NCBI RefSeq assembly: GCF_034702125.1
Contig: NC_085869.1
Span: forward strand, 55,105,214 to 55,169,213
Length of the DNA: 64,000 nt
From: Engraulis encrasicolus
Lineage: Eukaryota > Chordata > Actinopteri > Clupeiformes > Engraulidae
Direction: 5' to 3'
Position 1 is the stretch's first letter, and the number at the start of each line of letters is the position of its first letter. This document shows positions 53,229 to 64,000 of this stretch, piece by piece. A program made the position numbers and the translations under genes. The notes under the pieces are model-generated. The model had not been told where the DNA came from. It did not search any database and saw only the letters and a program-made list of their open reading frames with translations.

Positions 53229-56200
53229 ATGGAGAACTTCAGGCTGTTTCTTGTGTTGTTTGTCTCAGCCTTGTCCGTTGGATTCGTTTCGATAGTCTTT
53301 GTCATACGATGGGTTCTCTACTTTAAAGAGGGTCTTGCTTGGGACGGAGGACTTGCTGAATTCAACTGGCACCCTTTACTGGTCGTGATCGGATTTATTT
53401 TCCTCCAAGGACTCGGTAAGGGTGTCAATTTCAAGCTCTGTCGTAGTTTTTGGTTGGCTACAGTATAATTCCGCTTATGCCACGTAGTATTAAACTTTCT
53501 CATCTTGTTACGAATGGCTTCCGTTGAACTGCAGAACTATCTGGAATGTCAGCCCAGCTGTCAAGTAAAATGGCCGTAGAGTGCTGCTGCTTTCCCGATG
53601 CTTAGGATTTGTTGATATCCAGCCCCCTGTGGAATGTATCCAGTTCTAATGCAACAGCGTAGTTGTAGCGTTGCAAGATGGACTAGTGCGCCTGTGTGCA
53701 ATTACGCAGATAGCCTACATCTGCATGACTAACTTTTGCTGCAAGGGCATTTCGACAACTAATAACTGCAGTTCAATATGTATAGGGTAGGGTGGGGCAA
53801 AACGCCCCCCTTAAGGAAAGTGTAACTTTTCTCTAAGCAGAAGTAAGTCATATGATTTAGTTTTTGTCACAGTATTTGGTGGCAGTGACATGATTAATAA
53901 TCCATCACGGAAATTGTTACAAATTAATAGTTTATTCATATTTTAACAAAAACAAAACTGGGTGTGAAGGGGGCGTTTTACCCCACCAGTGGGGCAAAAC
54001 GCCCCCTGAGATGGGGTAAAATGCCCCCCTTTGTTACTAGCCTGTTTGCTTCATATATCATCACCAAAGTGACCAGAGTATGAATTTTAACCTCTGAAAA
54101 GAAAAGAGAGGTAATATTTTCAACAGTGCAGTATATCGTATTCATATTTATTTAAGGATGATATGAATTAACAAATATAGGCCTAATATGCATAAATCTG
54201 AACAGTCAAATGTAAAATACAAGCTAAATTTAGCATGAATAAACATATATTGTGAATAAATATAGGCCTATATCACAATAACTAGGCTAAATGAATATAT
54301 GAAAATGATAATAGGCCTACATATAATAGGCCTATTATACAATAGGCTAGGCCTAGTTATTAGCCTGAGCTAACTGTGCTAACTCTGCTAGCATATTTAA
54401 ATAGATGAGGTAACTTAGCCTAAATATTTTAGGTTTTGTTCAAATATTCAGACTTTAACATCTGTTTACACCATGAAATATAAAAAAATGTTGTTTTTTT
54501 GACAAAGTAATGTTAATAATAATGTTATTATAGCCTAATATTGTGATAGTCCCCTGGGGGCGTTTTGCCCCTCTGCATAGGGGGCGTTTTACCCCACAAG
54601 CTGTTTTTTCAAAAAATGGTCAAGTTATTAAAATGTAATTGTATTCATTATAAACAGCCTACTCTGAAACTACAGACTTCACTCTTCTTCTATCATATAA
54701 TACTGCAATATAATGCTTAACTACATTTTTATAAACACGTGTTTACTCACATCTGAAAATTAGATCAATACCATGTAAATCGTTTCCCTTCAAAAAATAC
54801 TTTGTTTCAGTCGTTTTCTCTGGACAATTTGTATATCCCCGTTGTCAACGTAATGCATAGAAACAGTGAAAATGTATATTTAAGCCCTCTAGTGTTTTTT
54901 TAGGGAAAACAGGTGAGGGGGCATATTGCCCCGTGGGGGCGTTTTACCCCACCCTACCCTACTAGCCTATACTAATACGTATTGATTAAAACCCAGCCAT
55001 CATCGTCTACCGCCTCCCTTGGACCTGGAAATGGAGCAAGCTGAGGATGAAGTTTATCCACGCTGGTCTAAATATCCTGGCATTTGTTTTGGCCGTGATT
55101 TCCCTTGTTGCTGTGTTCGACTTCCATAACGCGGCCAACATCCCCAACATGTACAGCCTGCACAGCTGGGTGGGACTGGCTGCTGTCATACTCTACGCGC
55201 TGCAGGTGAGGTGAGGTGAAGTGAGGTGAGGCCGCTTCCAGTCCTCATGGTAGGCCTTGTTATTCTCTCTGCCAGGATTTATTTTTTTTATTTTTATTTG
55301 AATTTACTTTGTATGTTTAGTTGTTTTTTTTTAAGTCTTGCCGTTGTATAATAGGCCTAATTGTCTGCAGGCTATGTCAAAGTGTTCCCAAAACGCAAAA
55401 CAAATTCCCCATGGGGTGGGGGGGGGGATAATGTATAATATACAAGTATTCATTCATACTGAGTCAGGGTCCCATGTAGGGCCCCCACACAATGTCTGAT
55501 TTATGTGACTGGGGTGGGGTCCATTGGCGCTGATTGTATGGCCCAAAATGTGCTGCTACGCCCCTGGGAGAGTGTAGTGCAAACTTATGGCAGCCCCAAC
55601 CCTTATGACGCTCTACTAATCAAATAACACAAGAAAAGAGCATCCATTAGTATTATTTGTTTAGTAGCAAGGTAGCACCACGGACATATTTTTGTGACTT
55701 ACTGTCTGATATAATCAAGGCTGAATGCATAGTGTCCTACCTTCATATGTAAACCTTCGCTAGTCTGTTTCTCCCTTAATATTGGTGTCAGATTCGCACA
55801 AATACAGTTCTGCGGTGCTACCTTGCTACTAAACAGGCACAGCAAGTATGATTGAAATCTGTGTCGGTCGGGTCCCAAAGTGTCTGATTTCACGTGAAAT
55901 GACCCTCATGTTGTTGTCATTCACACTTAACAGTAATAAAATGTATCCCGTCCCGTGTCTGAAGAAGCTATGAGCTGTTGCTCATCTCCTGACAGTTGAG
56001 AATGCACTAATAGTCAGTGTTGGAAATGCTGCACTGTTCCTGTTCCCTACATGGTGAATATTTCAGACTCGGCACAGCACAGCTAATCCAATCACTCATT
56101 CACTCTGTCCTTTGACCTGTCAGACCTGGGGTTGAGCCTCTCTTGCCTCTTTTCCACTGCTGGTTTTCTGGTAGGCCTACAGCTCGACAAAGCACGACTC

Positions 56201-58640
56201 AGCCGCCACTTTTTGCCCTGCGATTGAGCTGTGTCGCGCCCAATCTCTAAAAGCAAAAAGTGGTGGCAGAGTTGCACGGTGTCGAGCTGTACCTCTACCA
56301 GAAAACCTCCAGTGGAAAAGAGGCTTCTGTGGACCGGATTAGACTGCCCAACACAGCAAACAGGTTGCCGAAATAAACCCTGTTTACTGTATGCTCCTGT
56401 ATCATTAAATTCCTGACTCAAATACGTCATAAAGATCTTAGATTCTAGATCTTGTCCAGTAATGGCATCATTCGTCTTGTGCAGTAGAAACGGATGTAGC
56501 TGTGTGCAGCCAGAAATACGTTTTGGGTGTAATGACTGAAAGCTGAATTTTAAATGTTCAGTAGCTGGTGCAGGCCATGGTCTGGCTGTGTACATGGGCC
56601 ATTACTGTAGTGACATTACCGTAGTCTTACTGTACTATTCAGCTGCGTTGCAATACAGTCTGGGCCCTACAACCATCTCCAATGGACCCTTTTATATGCA
56701 ATTTGGGAAAATAGAAATTTGTCTCCCAGTGGGCCCCCACTCCGGTGGTCCCACTTCACCCCCCTATTTTATCACCCCTGGTAGTACTGTGTACTGCAAC
56801 AATACTGTACTGCCAAAATGTTATTTTGGACTTAGCACAACCATTCAGCTGTAGTTCTATTCCTTGCCCTTTGTGTCCCTCCTCTGCCCTACCTCCCCTC
56901 CTGTAGCTGGTGCTGGGTACCTGTGGTTGTAATATTACTGTAATATTACTGTAGTACTGTATATACTGTAATAGCACTCTATGGCCAAAATGTTGTTTGG
57001 GAATTAGCACATGTCTTTCCCAGCTGTAGTTCTGTTCCTTGGCCTTAGTGTCCCTCTGCCACCCCCCACCCCCCACCCCCCTGTAGCTGGTGCTGGGTCT
57101 GGCCGTGTACCTGGTGCCCGCCACGCCAGGCTTCGTGCGGGCAGCGCTGATGCCCATCCACGTCTACGGAGGCCTTCTGATCTTCTCCAGTGTCATCGCC
57201 ACCGCACTCATGGGCATCACAGAGAAGCTCATCTTCGGCCTGTGAGTAGCCTATGCCAGGACTGGCAGGCAGCGCAGGAATATACAGTGTTGCACCTCTT
57301 ACAGTTAGACTATTGAGGTTTCACTGAACACTTTTTACTATTAAGTGTACATATTAGGTGGTCTCTGTCTGTCTTCACTGCTCTTTGTTTTTTTAAACTG
57401 TCCAGACCTTCCCAGCATGTGTAACTGAGGCCAACTAGGAGAGTGTGGTGTGGAACGTTAGTAAACCTCCCTCCTGAAGCCTCAATACAGTATCGGTGGC
57501 GCTGAGCTATCGGACTGGGCCTGCAGCTCAGCGGTATCATGCTGTGTGCCTCCCATACCCAAAATGATGCGTTGACCAGGAGGTGGTGATCTGAGCAGGA
57601 ACACCTCAGTTACTGTACACATGCACATCACGGATAGACACATGGAAGGGTGAGACATGGTGGAATGCAGGGAATAAAACTAATCATAACCCTTTTACTC
57701 CACTGTCCTGCCATTCCATTAATGCGTTTAGCAGTGATGTATAACACGTTATAAGTCTAAACAGTTCAGAACAACAAATAACAGTTTTAGACTGAGATCT
57801 CCTAATACACACATAGTGTTCCCGTGTCTCTCCTATCTGTATTGTGTATTGCATATCTAGTATGTTTAGTGGTATGTTGCATGTGTCTAGGGAGTTGTAC
57901 ATGTAATACATGTAGTTGGCCAAAAAAGACATGAATAACGGTTATGGAGTTGTTCTTGGAATTGGGAGGTTGCAGGTGCCAACCCCATAGCATTCATATC
58001 TGAAGTGCCCTTGAGCAAGGCATCAAACCCCACATTACTCCAGGGACAGTAACCAATACCCTGTCCCTAGAGTATCTAACTAATGCCTATTTTCCACTGC
58101 CAGTTGTCTGGTAGGCCTACAGCTTTGACACAGCTTTGACACAGCGCGACTCGGCCGCCACTTTTTGCTTTTCTGATAGACCTGACATAGCTCAATCATA
58201 AAGCAAAAAATAGCGGCCGAGTCTAGCTGTGTCGATCTGTAGGCCTACCAGAAAACTGTCAGTGGAAAAGAGACACAAGTGGCTTTGGATAAAGTGTGGG
58301 CTAAGTGTAACATAATAATGTAATGTCATTCTGATTCTAATTTGCGGCTTACAGTAAGGACCCCAAGTACAAGGACTCTCCGCCTGAGGCCGTGTTTGTG
58401 AACGTGCTGGGGGTGCTGCTGTCTGTGTTCGGGGGGCTGATTCTGTGGATCGCCACACGCCCCCAGTGGAAACGCCCCAGCGACAACCAGCTGCGTCTGG
58501 CACACAGTGATGACCTCACACCTGCACCAGGTGCCAATGGCAGCGCCTCCATGACAACGGGACAGGAGCTAAGCGGAGAGGCGCGCAGACGTGGGGCCGG
58601 GAAGGCAGAGGAGGCTGCGGCGGGCAAAAGTAGCATCTAG
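53229..58640 (+). CDS. cybrd1: duodenal cytochrome b (cytochrome b561 family ferric reductase), complete, 4 exons
   Basis: Exons: 53229-53415, 54997-55205, 57087-57241, 58355-58640 (stop TAG). GT-AG throughout, phases continuous, 278 aa (human 286). It is a six-helix membrane protein that passes electrons from cytosolic ascorbate across the membrane to reduce Fe3+ (and Cu2+) outside, feeding iron uptake. The four haem-ligand histidines are present: His48 (FNWHPLL), His84 (FIHAGLN), His118 (SLHSWVG) and His157 (MPIHVYG), each two residues before its human counterpart. Strongly conserved family blocks are [11 protein letters not shown] and [13 protein letters not shown]. The C-terminal tail (after ATRPQWKRP) is cytosolic and variable. 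Conservation across the helices and this tail favour cybrd1 over cyb561 or cyb561a3. Introns are full of DNA transposon remnants. A decoy copy of the exon 3 start lies 165 bp upstream of it. Confidence 0.96.
53785..54959. mobile_element. TA-flanked element with GGGGCAAAACGCCCC motifs, cybrd1 intron 1
   Basis: Left end GGGTAGGGTGGGGCAAAACG is mirrored (one change) at the right, with TA on both sides (53783-53784 and 54960-54961). Inside, GGGGCAAAACGCCCC or its variants recur near 53970-54030 and 54550-54595. No open frame of note. Confidence 0.7.
55690..55912. mobile_element. solo end of the fold-back element found at 60674-63022
   Basis: Matches the right-hand terminal ~220 bp of the large palindrome (ctgtttctcccttaatatt..., ggtgctaccttgctactaaa, ggtcgggtcccaaag, tttcacgtgaaatgaccc). 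Confidence 0.8.
56145..56324. mobile_element. palindromic MITE, cybrd1 intron 2
   Basis: gcctcttttccactgctggt... is mirrored by ...ccagtggaaaagaggc. The interior is also paired (ccgccactttttg / caaaaagtggtgg). A sister copy lies at 58085-58273. Confidence 0.8.
56812..56925 (+). pseudogene. decoy copy of the cybrd1 exon 3 acceptor and first codons
   Basis: 'agctgtagttctattccttg...' to 'ctcctgtagctggtgctggg' repeats the sequence just before and into the real exon 3 (56988-57112: ...ccctgtag|CTGGTGCTGGG). The copy diverges into non-coding sequence after a few codons. Confidence 0.8.
58085..58273. mobile_element. palindromic MITE, cybrd1 intron 3
   Basis: Same family as 56145-56324: tattttccactgccag... 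mirrored by ...ctgtcagtggaaaagaga, with 'gtaggcctac' in both arms. Confidence 0.8.
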
Positions 58641-60251
58641 CCCGACCTGCTCTCTGATTGGCCGCTTCTTGGGGCTGTAGACATATAGTGTATACAAAGT
58701 ACGGCATGTTTTCTGCCTGCCTGTCATATTTTACAACTCAAAGCGGCTTTGGTTAGACATGTGGCATTAGATAGTGGCCTTATTTACGGCAGACATTTAA
58801 TTCAGAATTAACTCAATTTAATTCTGAATAAAACTTAATTCCGCTTCGAGTAGAATAGATCATGTAACCACTTCACAATTCGAAATTAAGTTAAACTGCA
58901 ATGTAAACTCCACAGAACTATTTAATTCTGAATTATTCATTCAGAGTTAAAAAAACATCATGTAAGCGTAGCCAGTATCAGTTTTATTTTCTTCACTGAG
59001 GAGAGGTCATTATTCCAAGCAGGTTGATTTTGTGTGAGAGGTCTTGTTAGTGTAGAATAGGAAGGACTGTCTGCTCTGTGCAGGACTGCAACACCCAGTC
59101 ACAGAAGTTACATGTACTTCATGTTTCGCAAGTTATGTACAACTATATTCTAAATATAAATGATTACATAGAAGTATATATTTTATACAAAAAGAAAAAT
59201 CTCCTCAGACTGGTCCTGATATCGTCTTATCCAAACTGCTGTCTTGCACAAACGACTAGTGACCAGCGCTGAAATGCATATTTATTTCCCTACAATACGT
59301 TTACTCTGAAATATCAATGGAGAAACTGGAGAATTTCCTTTTAGGTGAATGTGTTTATTACAGGGTTGGTGTTGGCAATGTAGCCCTCTGACTTTGCCCA
59401 GCCTAGGTCTGCTGCTTTAATATTGCACTACTGTATCTTCATTGTATTTCAAGTACACAAAATGATGCCAGATCACGTCTCCCAGATAAAATGTATAACA
59501 AAAGGATAAATGTAAATGCTAGGGCTTTTAGACTTGTTTGTGTCTCAGAGAGAGCCGACATGAGGGAAATGTTCTAGGTTTGAAGCACCATCCAGTTTTA
59601 GAGGCTTAGAAAGATCCCAAGATATCAATATAATTCCACCAAAAAAATGATATCATGTTACTGCTGTAGTTGTGGGATGTTTTTTGTATGTATTTAAATG
59701 ATGGTTGTGAAAGCTCATACAGTATGTAAGATGATGTTCTTTTAATGTTTATATTTTTTACTATTAAATATATTTAGAAGCATGTCTGTTTGTACTCTGC
59801 ATTTTTAAAAATACATTTTGAGTATTATTTTAGAACATCTTTAATACAGATTTGCTTTTTGGCTTTCAGAGTTAATGGTGTTAAATTAAAGTTGTTTTTT
59901 TATTTTATTTTAATTTAGTTTAAATTCATACTTTTTTCCCAGTTGGTGAAACATTTCTTTTGTAGAGGCATGCTCATATTCAATTTCTAATACTTTAATG
60001 TGTCTAGTTGGTATGCAATCTCATATTGGACATTCCTTTCCTACTGGGCATGTCATATGTTATTTCAAAGACAGACAGGATAATTATGGTACATCTCATG
60101 TCTGTTGCTCAAGGGTAGTGTATCATGCCAAAATATTTTCTGGTGAATGGGTGACCTCTGGTGGACAATACCTGTAGTTACAAGTCTCTAGACTGGAGGT
60201 CAAGTCTACTTACGGCTGTCAAAAACACAAGTGCACTTAACCTAATTACAT
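58641..60251. other. cybrd1 3' untranslated and downstream sequence
   Basis: AT-rich. AATAAA at 58827-58832 lies inside a small AATTC-rich inverted repeat (58800-58950), and ATTAAA lies at 59763-59768. Which one is used cannot be told. No further exon was recognised. Confidence 0.45.
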
Positions 60252-60573
60252 GTTAAAGGGGCTCTAGGTAGGATTAAAAGTTTAATTAATCACTGTCCCA
60301 AGTCAGCCAATGCTTATTTGAGTCATTAGTGAGTGAAGGATGACTTCCACGGTCCGCTGTCAGAAAACCCCAAATGCAAATTTTGACAGAGTGACCCAGT
60401 CGAGTGTTGTGGGAAATATTTCTCCTACGAAAAATCACTTTACATACCGTATTCAGATTTGAGTCAGCTGCTGGCACTCCGTGATGAAAAACACTCTCAC
60501 AGCGAGCTTATTTAGACAGAATTTTTTTGTAACTGTGTGGATTTTGAGACAGGCATGCCACAGGCACCCTTTA
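60252..60573. mobile_element. MITE family copy (TTAAAGGGGCTCTAGG type)
   Basis: Inverted relative of 46005-46373. Shared 'ccccaaatgcaaattttgac' and 'gattttgagacaggcatgcc' blocks. Ends in CACCCTTTA. Confidence 0.75.
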
Positions 60574-61336
60574 ACACAATATAGAAAGCGTGGACATTTA
60601 TTGATGTTTTTCCAATATATTGTTTAATTAGGTGGGGTATGGCCATAAGATTGCATGTTTTTCCATGCCTTATGGGTCATTTCACGTGAAATCAGACACT
60701 TTGGGACCCGACCGACCCGGATTTCAATCATACTTGGTGTGCCTTTTTAGTAGCAAGGTAGCACCCCAGAACTGCATTGGTTTGAATCTGACACTAATAT
60801 TAAGGGAGAAACAGACTAGGAAAGGTTCACATGTGAGGGTAGGACACTATACATTCAGCCTTGAATATATCAGTCAGTGTTAGTCACAAAAAGATGCCTG
60901 TGATGTTATTTGAAAGCTCTTTTCTGGCTCTACATATTACACAATCAGCTTGGAATACAACAACTCTCAGAATATGAATTATGATAAATTGAAAAATTAA
61001 AAATTGAATATCTAAAAAAAACTATATTTTAAAATGGCCAGTTCATTGTCCAAACGTAGCCGGCAATGTCATTAGCAACACCTCAAATGCTGGTGTTCGG
61101 TTTTTTATTCATTTCAGAGAGAATTTGACTCACAAATATGGCATCATACAGACCACTTACTAATAATATGGTAATACCATAGTAGCATCACATGACAAAA
61201 CAAAAACAAAACAAAAATGGTCAGTTTCCATGGTCCCAGGTTTCAGAAACTAAGGCAGATGTCCATTTATACACACCAAATGATGATATGTGAATGTTTG
61301 AACATTCCTTCTCTGTGTACCTGTGTCATCTTCCCT

Positions 61337-61855
61337 TTACCGTACTTTAAAGAGATAATCAATGGCTACACTCTCATTTTGTACTCTACCAGTGCATTTG
61401 AAGCAGCAGCTGTGTCTTTTGTAGATAATGTATATGTACGTCCCGTTGCAGTTAGGTTCCACTACCAGAAGCACATCCTGATGATCCATGACAAGTCTAT
61501 CTGGTCTGAAGGGAAAAGTGAAGGATGGAGATGGTCCATGAGGATGCAGGAAGTTCAGTTTCACCTCTCCAGTGCTCAGCATACATTCCTCAACACATGC
61601 TAGCCACCAGTTGCCATCATATACAGCTACAGCATACCCTTTGATGCTTGAAAATGTACCACATTCCTTTACTGAGCTCACTCTTTCAACTCCTTCTCTG
61701 AATGCGGAAAATGGCCTAATGTCCATTGACAATGGGCAGAAGCTGTGTAGTTTTTGAGTACCTGGAATAGTTCTTGCAGATTCAAACCTCTTCAACAGGT
61801 TCTCAGCTTCATGATGGTGCATCTCTCTCAAGAACATCCATTGCCAGTTTGCCAC
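61337..61855 (-). CDS. open frame in the left arm of the fold-back element, 172 aa
   Basis: Includes HHEAENLLKRFESARTIPGT, AVAVYDGNWWLACVEECM, EVKLNFLHPHGPSPSFTFP and CNGTYIYIIYKRHSCCFKC. The block YDGNWWLACV...VKLNFLHPHGPSPSF resembles a domain I have seen in uncharacterised, transposon-linked proteins of fishes and marine invertebrates. I cannot name its function. The start Met is in the palindrome centre and may not be the natural start. Confidence 0.5.
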   Translation of the reverse strand: MANWQWMFLREMHHHEAENLLKRFESARTIPGTQKLHSFCPLSMDIRPFSAFREGVERVSSVKECGTFSSIKGYAVAVYDGNWWLACVEECMLSTGEVKLNFLHPHGPSPSFTFPFRPDRLVMDHQDVLLVVEPNCNGTYIYIIYKRHSCCFKCTGRVQNESVAIDYLFKVR

Positions 61856-61862
61856 AACAGAG

Positions 61863-62360
61863 ATGTACCATCATGAAGCTGAGAACCTGTTGAAAAGGTT
61901 GGAATCTGCAAGAACTATTCCAGGTACTCAAAAACTACACAGCTTCTGCCCATTGCCAATGGACACAGTGGAAGTTAGGCCATTTTCAGCATTCAGAGAA
62001 GGCAGAGTTGAAAGAGTGAGCTCAGTAAAGGAATGTGTTACATTTTCAAGCATCAAAGGGTATGTTGTAGCTGTATATGATGGCAACTGGTGGCTAGCAT
62101 GTGTTGAGGAATGTATGCTGAGCACTGGAGAGGTGAAACTGAACTTCCTGCATCCTCATGGACCATCTCCATCCTTCACTTTTCCCTTCAGACCAGATAG
62201 ACTTGTCATGGATCATCAGGATGTGCTTCTGGTAGTGGAACCTAACTGCAACGGGACGTACATATACATTATCTACAAAAGACACAGCTGCTGCTTCAAA
62301 TGCACTGGTAGAGTACAAAATGAGAGTGTAGCCATTGATTATCTCTTTAAAGTACGGTAA
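61863..62360 (+). CDS. open frame in the right arm of the fold-back element, 165 aa
   Basis: Mirror copy of 61855-61337 with a few changes: MDTVEVRPFSAF here against MDIRPFSAF, an added Arg in REGRVERV, KGYVVAVYD against KGYAVAVYD. Both remain open to the same stop (FKVR*). Most differences keep the frame. Confidence 0.5.
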   Translation: MYHHEAENLLKRLESARTIPGTQKLHSFCPLPMDTVEVRPFSAFREGRVERVSSVKECVTFSSIKGYVVAVYDGNWWLACVEECMLSTGEVKLNFLHPHGPSPSFTFPFRPDRLVMDHQDVLLVVEPNCNGTYIYIIYKRHSCCFKCTGRVQNESVAIDYLFKVR

Positions 62361-63022
62361 AGGGAAGATGACACAGGTACACAGAGAAGGAATGTTCAAA
62401 CATTCACATATCATCATTTGGTGTGTATAAATGGACATCTGCCTTAGTTTCTGAAACCTGGGACCATGGAAACTGACCATTTTTGTTTTGTTTTTGTTTT
62501 GTCATGTGATGCTACTATGGTATTACCATATTATTAGTAAGTGGTCTGTATGATGCCATATTTGTGAGTCAAATTCTCTCTGAAATGAATAAAAAAACGA
62601 ACACCAGCATTTGAGGTGTTGTTAATGACATTGCCGGCTACGTTTGGACAAGGAACTGGCCATTTTAAAATATAGTTTTTTTAGATATTCAATTTTTAAT
62701 TTTTCAATTTATCTTAATTCATATTCTGAGAGTTGTTGTATTCCAAGCTGATTGTGTAATATGTAGAGCCAGAAAAGAGCTTTCAAACAATACCACAGGC
62801 ATCTTTTTGTGCCTAACACTGACTGATATATTCAAGGCTGAATGTATAGTGTCCTACCCTAAAATGTGAACCTTTCCTAGTCTGTTTCTCCCTTAATATT
62901 AGTGTCAGATTCAAACCAATGCAGTTCTGGGGTGCTACCTTGCTACTAAAAAGGCACACCAAGTATGATTGAAATCCGGATCGGTCGGGTCCCAAAGCGT
63001 CTGATTTCACGTGAAATGACCC

Positions 63023-63322
63023 TTATCAAAACAAAACGAATAGTAGTAATCATTCCCTCACAGTGTATGAAAACAGAAAGGTGATATTGGCCAACTTGAA
63101 ATGAGTAAGGCATACTTACAATTGATTCAATTGGTAACCAAAGAACGACCAGAGGTAACACCCAGACAAATGAACCTGCCTATGAAGTTAAGAAGATTTT
63201 GAACTGATAAAGAGTGCCATGCTCAAAGCTCAAAGGAGCCTGTCTACTGATGACCCGACCCAGGGACTTCAGAGGGACAGATAAGATGTAAATGATAACA
63301 TCCATAAGATGTTCTCCCTCTC

Positions 63323-63393
<71 letters not shown>

Positions 63394-63757
63394 GTATTGA
63401 AACAAAGACTGCTGAAAGGTACATGTTGCAGTCAATTGCTTTATTTTGTTAAGTCCACATGATTTCTTCAAAAACATCTTCAGAAGCAAGTGCAGGGAGT
63501 GAATGGTGATAGCTGCTCCACAAAGACGGTATCTAGGCTAGGATTGACCACGACAAGAAACACCTGCAACCATTACAGAGAGTAGGGAGGTCACACCTCT
63601 GCCTGAAAAGGCACCCATGGCCACGGATGCAATACGGGGCCGATTCACACTTAACTTCAGTGAATACGGACTGCCATAGATTATCTTGGGATATTTACCG
63701 TCCTTACTACCACAGACTGTCTTGGCATATCTACCATCTTTGGTTGAACTCCGGCCT
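63023..63757. other. flank with (AC)n tract and minus-strand 3' UTR candidate
   Basis: Holds a pure AC microsatellite (63324-63388) and, on the minus strand, AATAAA at 63445-63440, a fitting poly(A) signal for the exon at 63836-63758. A 36-bp motif (ggtagatatgccaagac / ggtaaatatcccaagat, minus strand, 63667-63740) is tandemly repeated twice. Confidence 0.45.
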
Positions 63758-63836
63758 TTAGAGTACTGATGCCCTCTCTGTGTCCAAAAGGAAACTGAGG
63801 TCACTTCCAGGGTCATACTCAACAGGTGGTTTTCCC
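63758..63836 (-). CDS. candidate last exon of a gene entering from the right
   Basis: Minus-strand acceptor ctctctattatag (its pyrimidine tract is a (CT)n microsatellite) is followed, in phase 2, by GKPPVEYDPGSDLSFLLDTE and RASVL and then TAA. AATAAA follows about 310 bp on. The short acidic C-terminus looks protein-like, but I cannot assign a gene from 25 residues. Confidence 0.35.
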
Positions 63837-63841
63837 CTATA

Positions 63842-63843
63842 AT

Positions 63844-63874
<31 letters not shown>

Positions 63875-63890
63875 AAGAAATATATATAGA
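63842..63890. repeat. (GA)n microsatellite
   Basis: GAGA-rich tract forming the polypyrimidine tract of the minus-strand acceptor at 63837. Confidence 0.95.
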
Positions 63891-64000
63891 GAGAGGAGAT
63901 ACTGTAAGATAATATCAGAGTAGGGATGCAACGATACCGATACGGCCCAGTTACCAGCTCATTATACTCATACTCATACTTGTCATGAACACATGGCGAT

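Larger units (their letters stand above)
60674..63022. mobile_element. 2.35-kb fold-back element, near-perfect palindrome
   Basis: Left end GGGTCATTTCACGTGAAATC is mirrored at the right. TTAT flanks both sides (60670-60673 and 63023-63026). The arms are about 1.15 kb each and meet near 61805-61880. Differences between the arms are scattered single bases and small gaps. Each arm carries the same open frame pointing outward from the centre (61855-61337 minus, 61863-62360 plus). The ~20-bp terminal sequence contains the palindrome TTTCACGTGAAA. Confidence 0.9.

Overview
This window is vertebrate nuclear DNA and most likely comes from a ray-finned (teleost) fish. The evidence is the GT-AG intron structure of every gene, protein sequences close to vertebrate orthologues, very dense (AC)n and other microsatellites, and many short inverted-repeat DNA transposons (hAT-, Tc1- and Harbinger-like MITEs) and tRNA-derived SINEs of the kind common in fish. 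No viral, bacterial or plasmid gene was recognised. The species cannot be named. Coding exons make up only a small part of the window.

Layout. (1) 3486-9824, + strand: rpe, ribulose-5-phosphate 3-epimerase, six exons, 228 aa, complete. Degenerate tandem copies of the start of its third exon lie just upstream of that exon. (2) 14536-19315, - strand: a Siglec/MAG-like sialic-acid-binding Ig receptor. Its V-set domain and first C2 domain are intact, but the exon of the second C2 domain carries a ~276-bp transposable-element insertion. (3) 23020-29440, + strand: a CARD-containing inflammatory (caspase-1-like) caspase, eight exons, 380 aa, complete. (4) 31228-34218, + strand: creg2, four exons, 290 aa. 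(5) 36931-48018, - strand: an unnamed secreted or membrane Ig-like protein with three Ig-fold exons that lack the usual cysteine pair, probably with a short cytoplasmic tail. (6) 48927-52741, + strand: a candidate small single-pass membrane protein of 133 aa that I do not recognise, with three tandem splice donors on its second exon. (7) 53229-58640, + strand: cybrd1 (duodenal cytochrome b, ferric/ascorbate reductase), four exons, 278 aa, complete. (8) 63758-63836, - strand: a possible last exon of a gene running in from the right.

Between and inside these genes the DNA is mostly repeats. Clear cases are two fold-back Tc1-type elements (10940-12233 and 51589-52304), a 2.35-kb near-perfect palindrome whose arms carry two mirror-image open frames (60674-63022), several hAT MITEs with visible 8-bp target duplications, and tRNA-headed SINEs.

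Functionally the middle of the window groups innate-immune-type genes: a Siglec-like receptor, an inflammatory caspase and a fast-evolving Ig protein. They are flanked by housekeeping or metabolic genes (rpe, creg2, cybrd1). Nothing in the sequence shows that they form one pathway. The most unusual recurring theme is partial duplication of exon edges together with their splice sites, seen in three separate genes (rpe exon 3, the small membrane gene's exon 2, cybrd1 exon 3).
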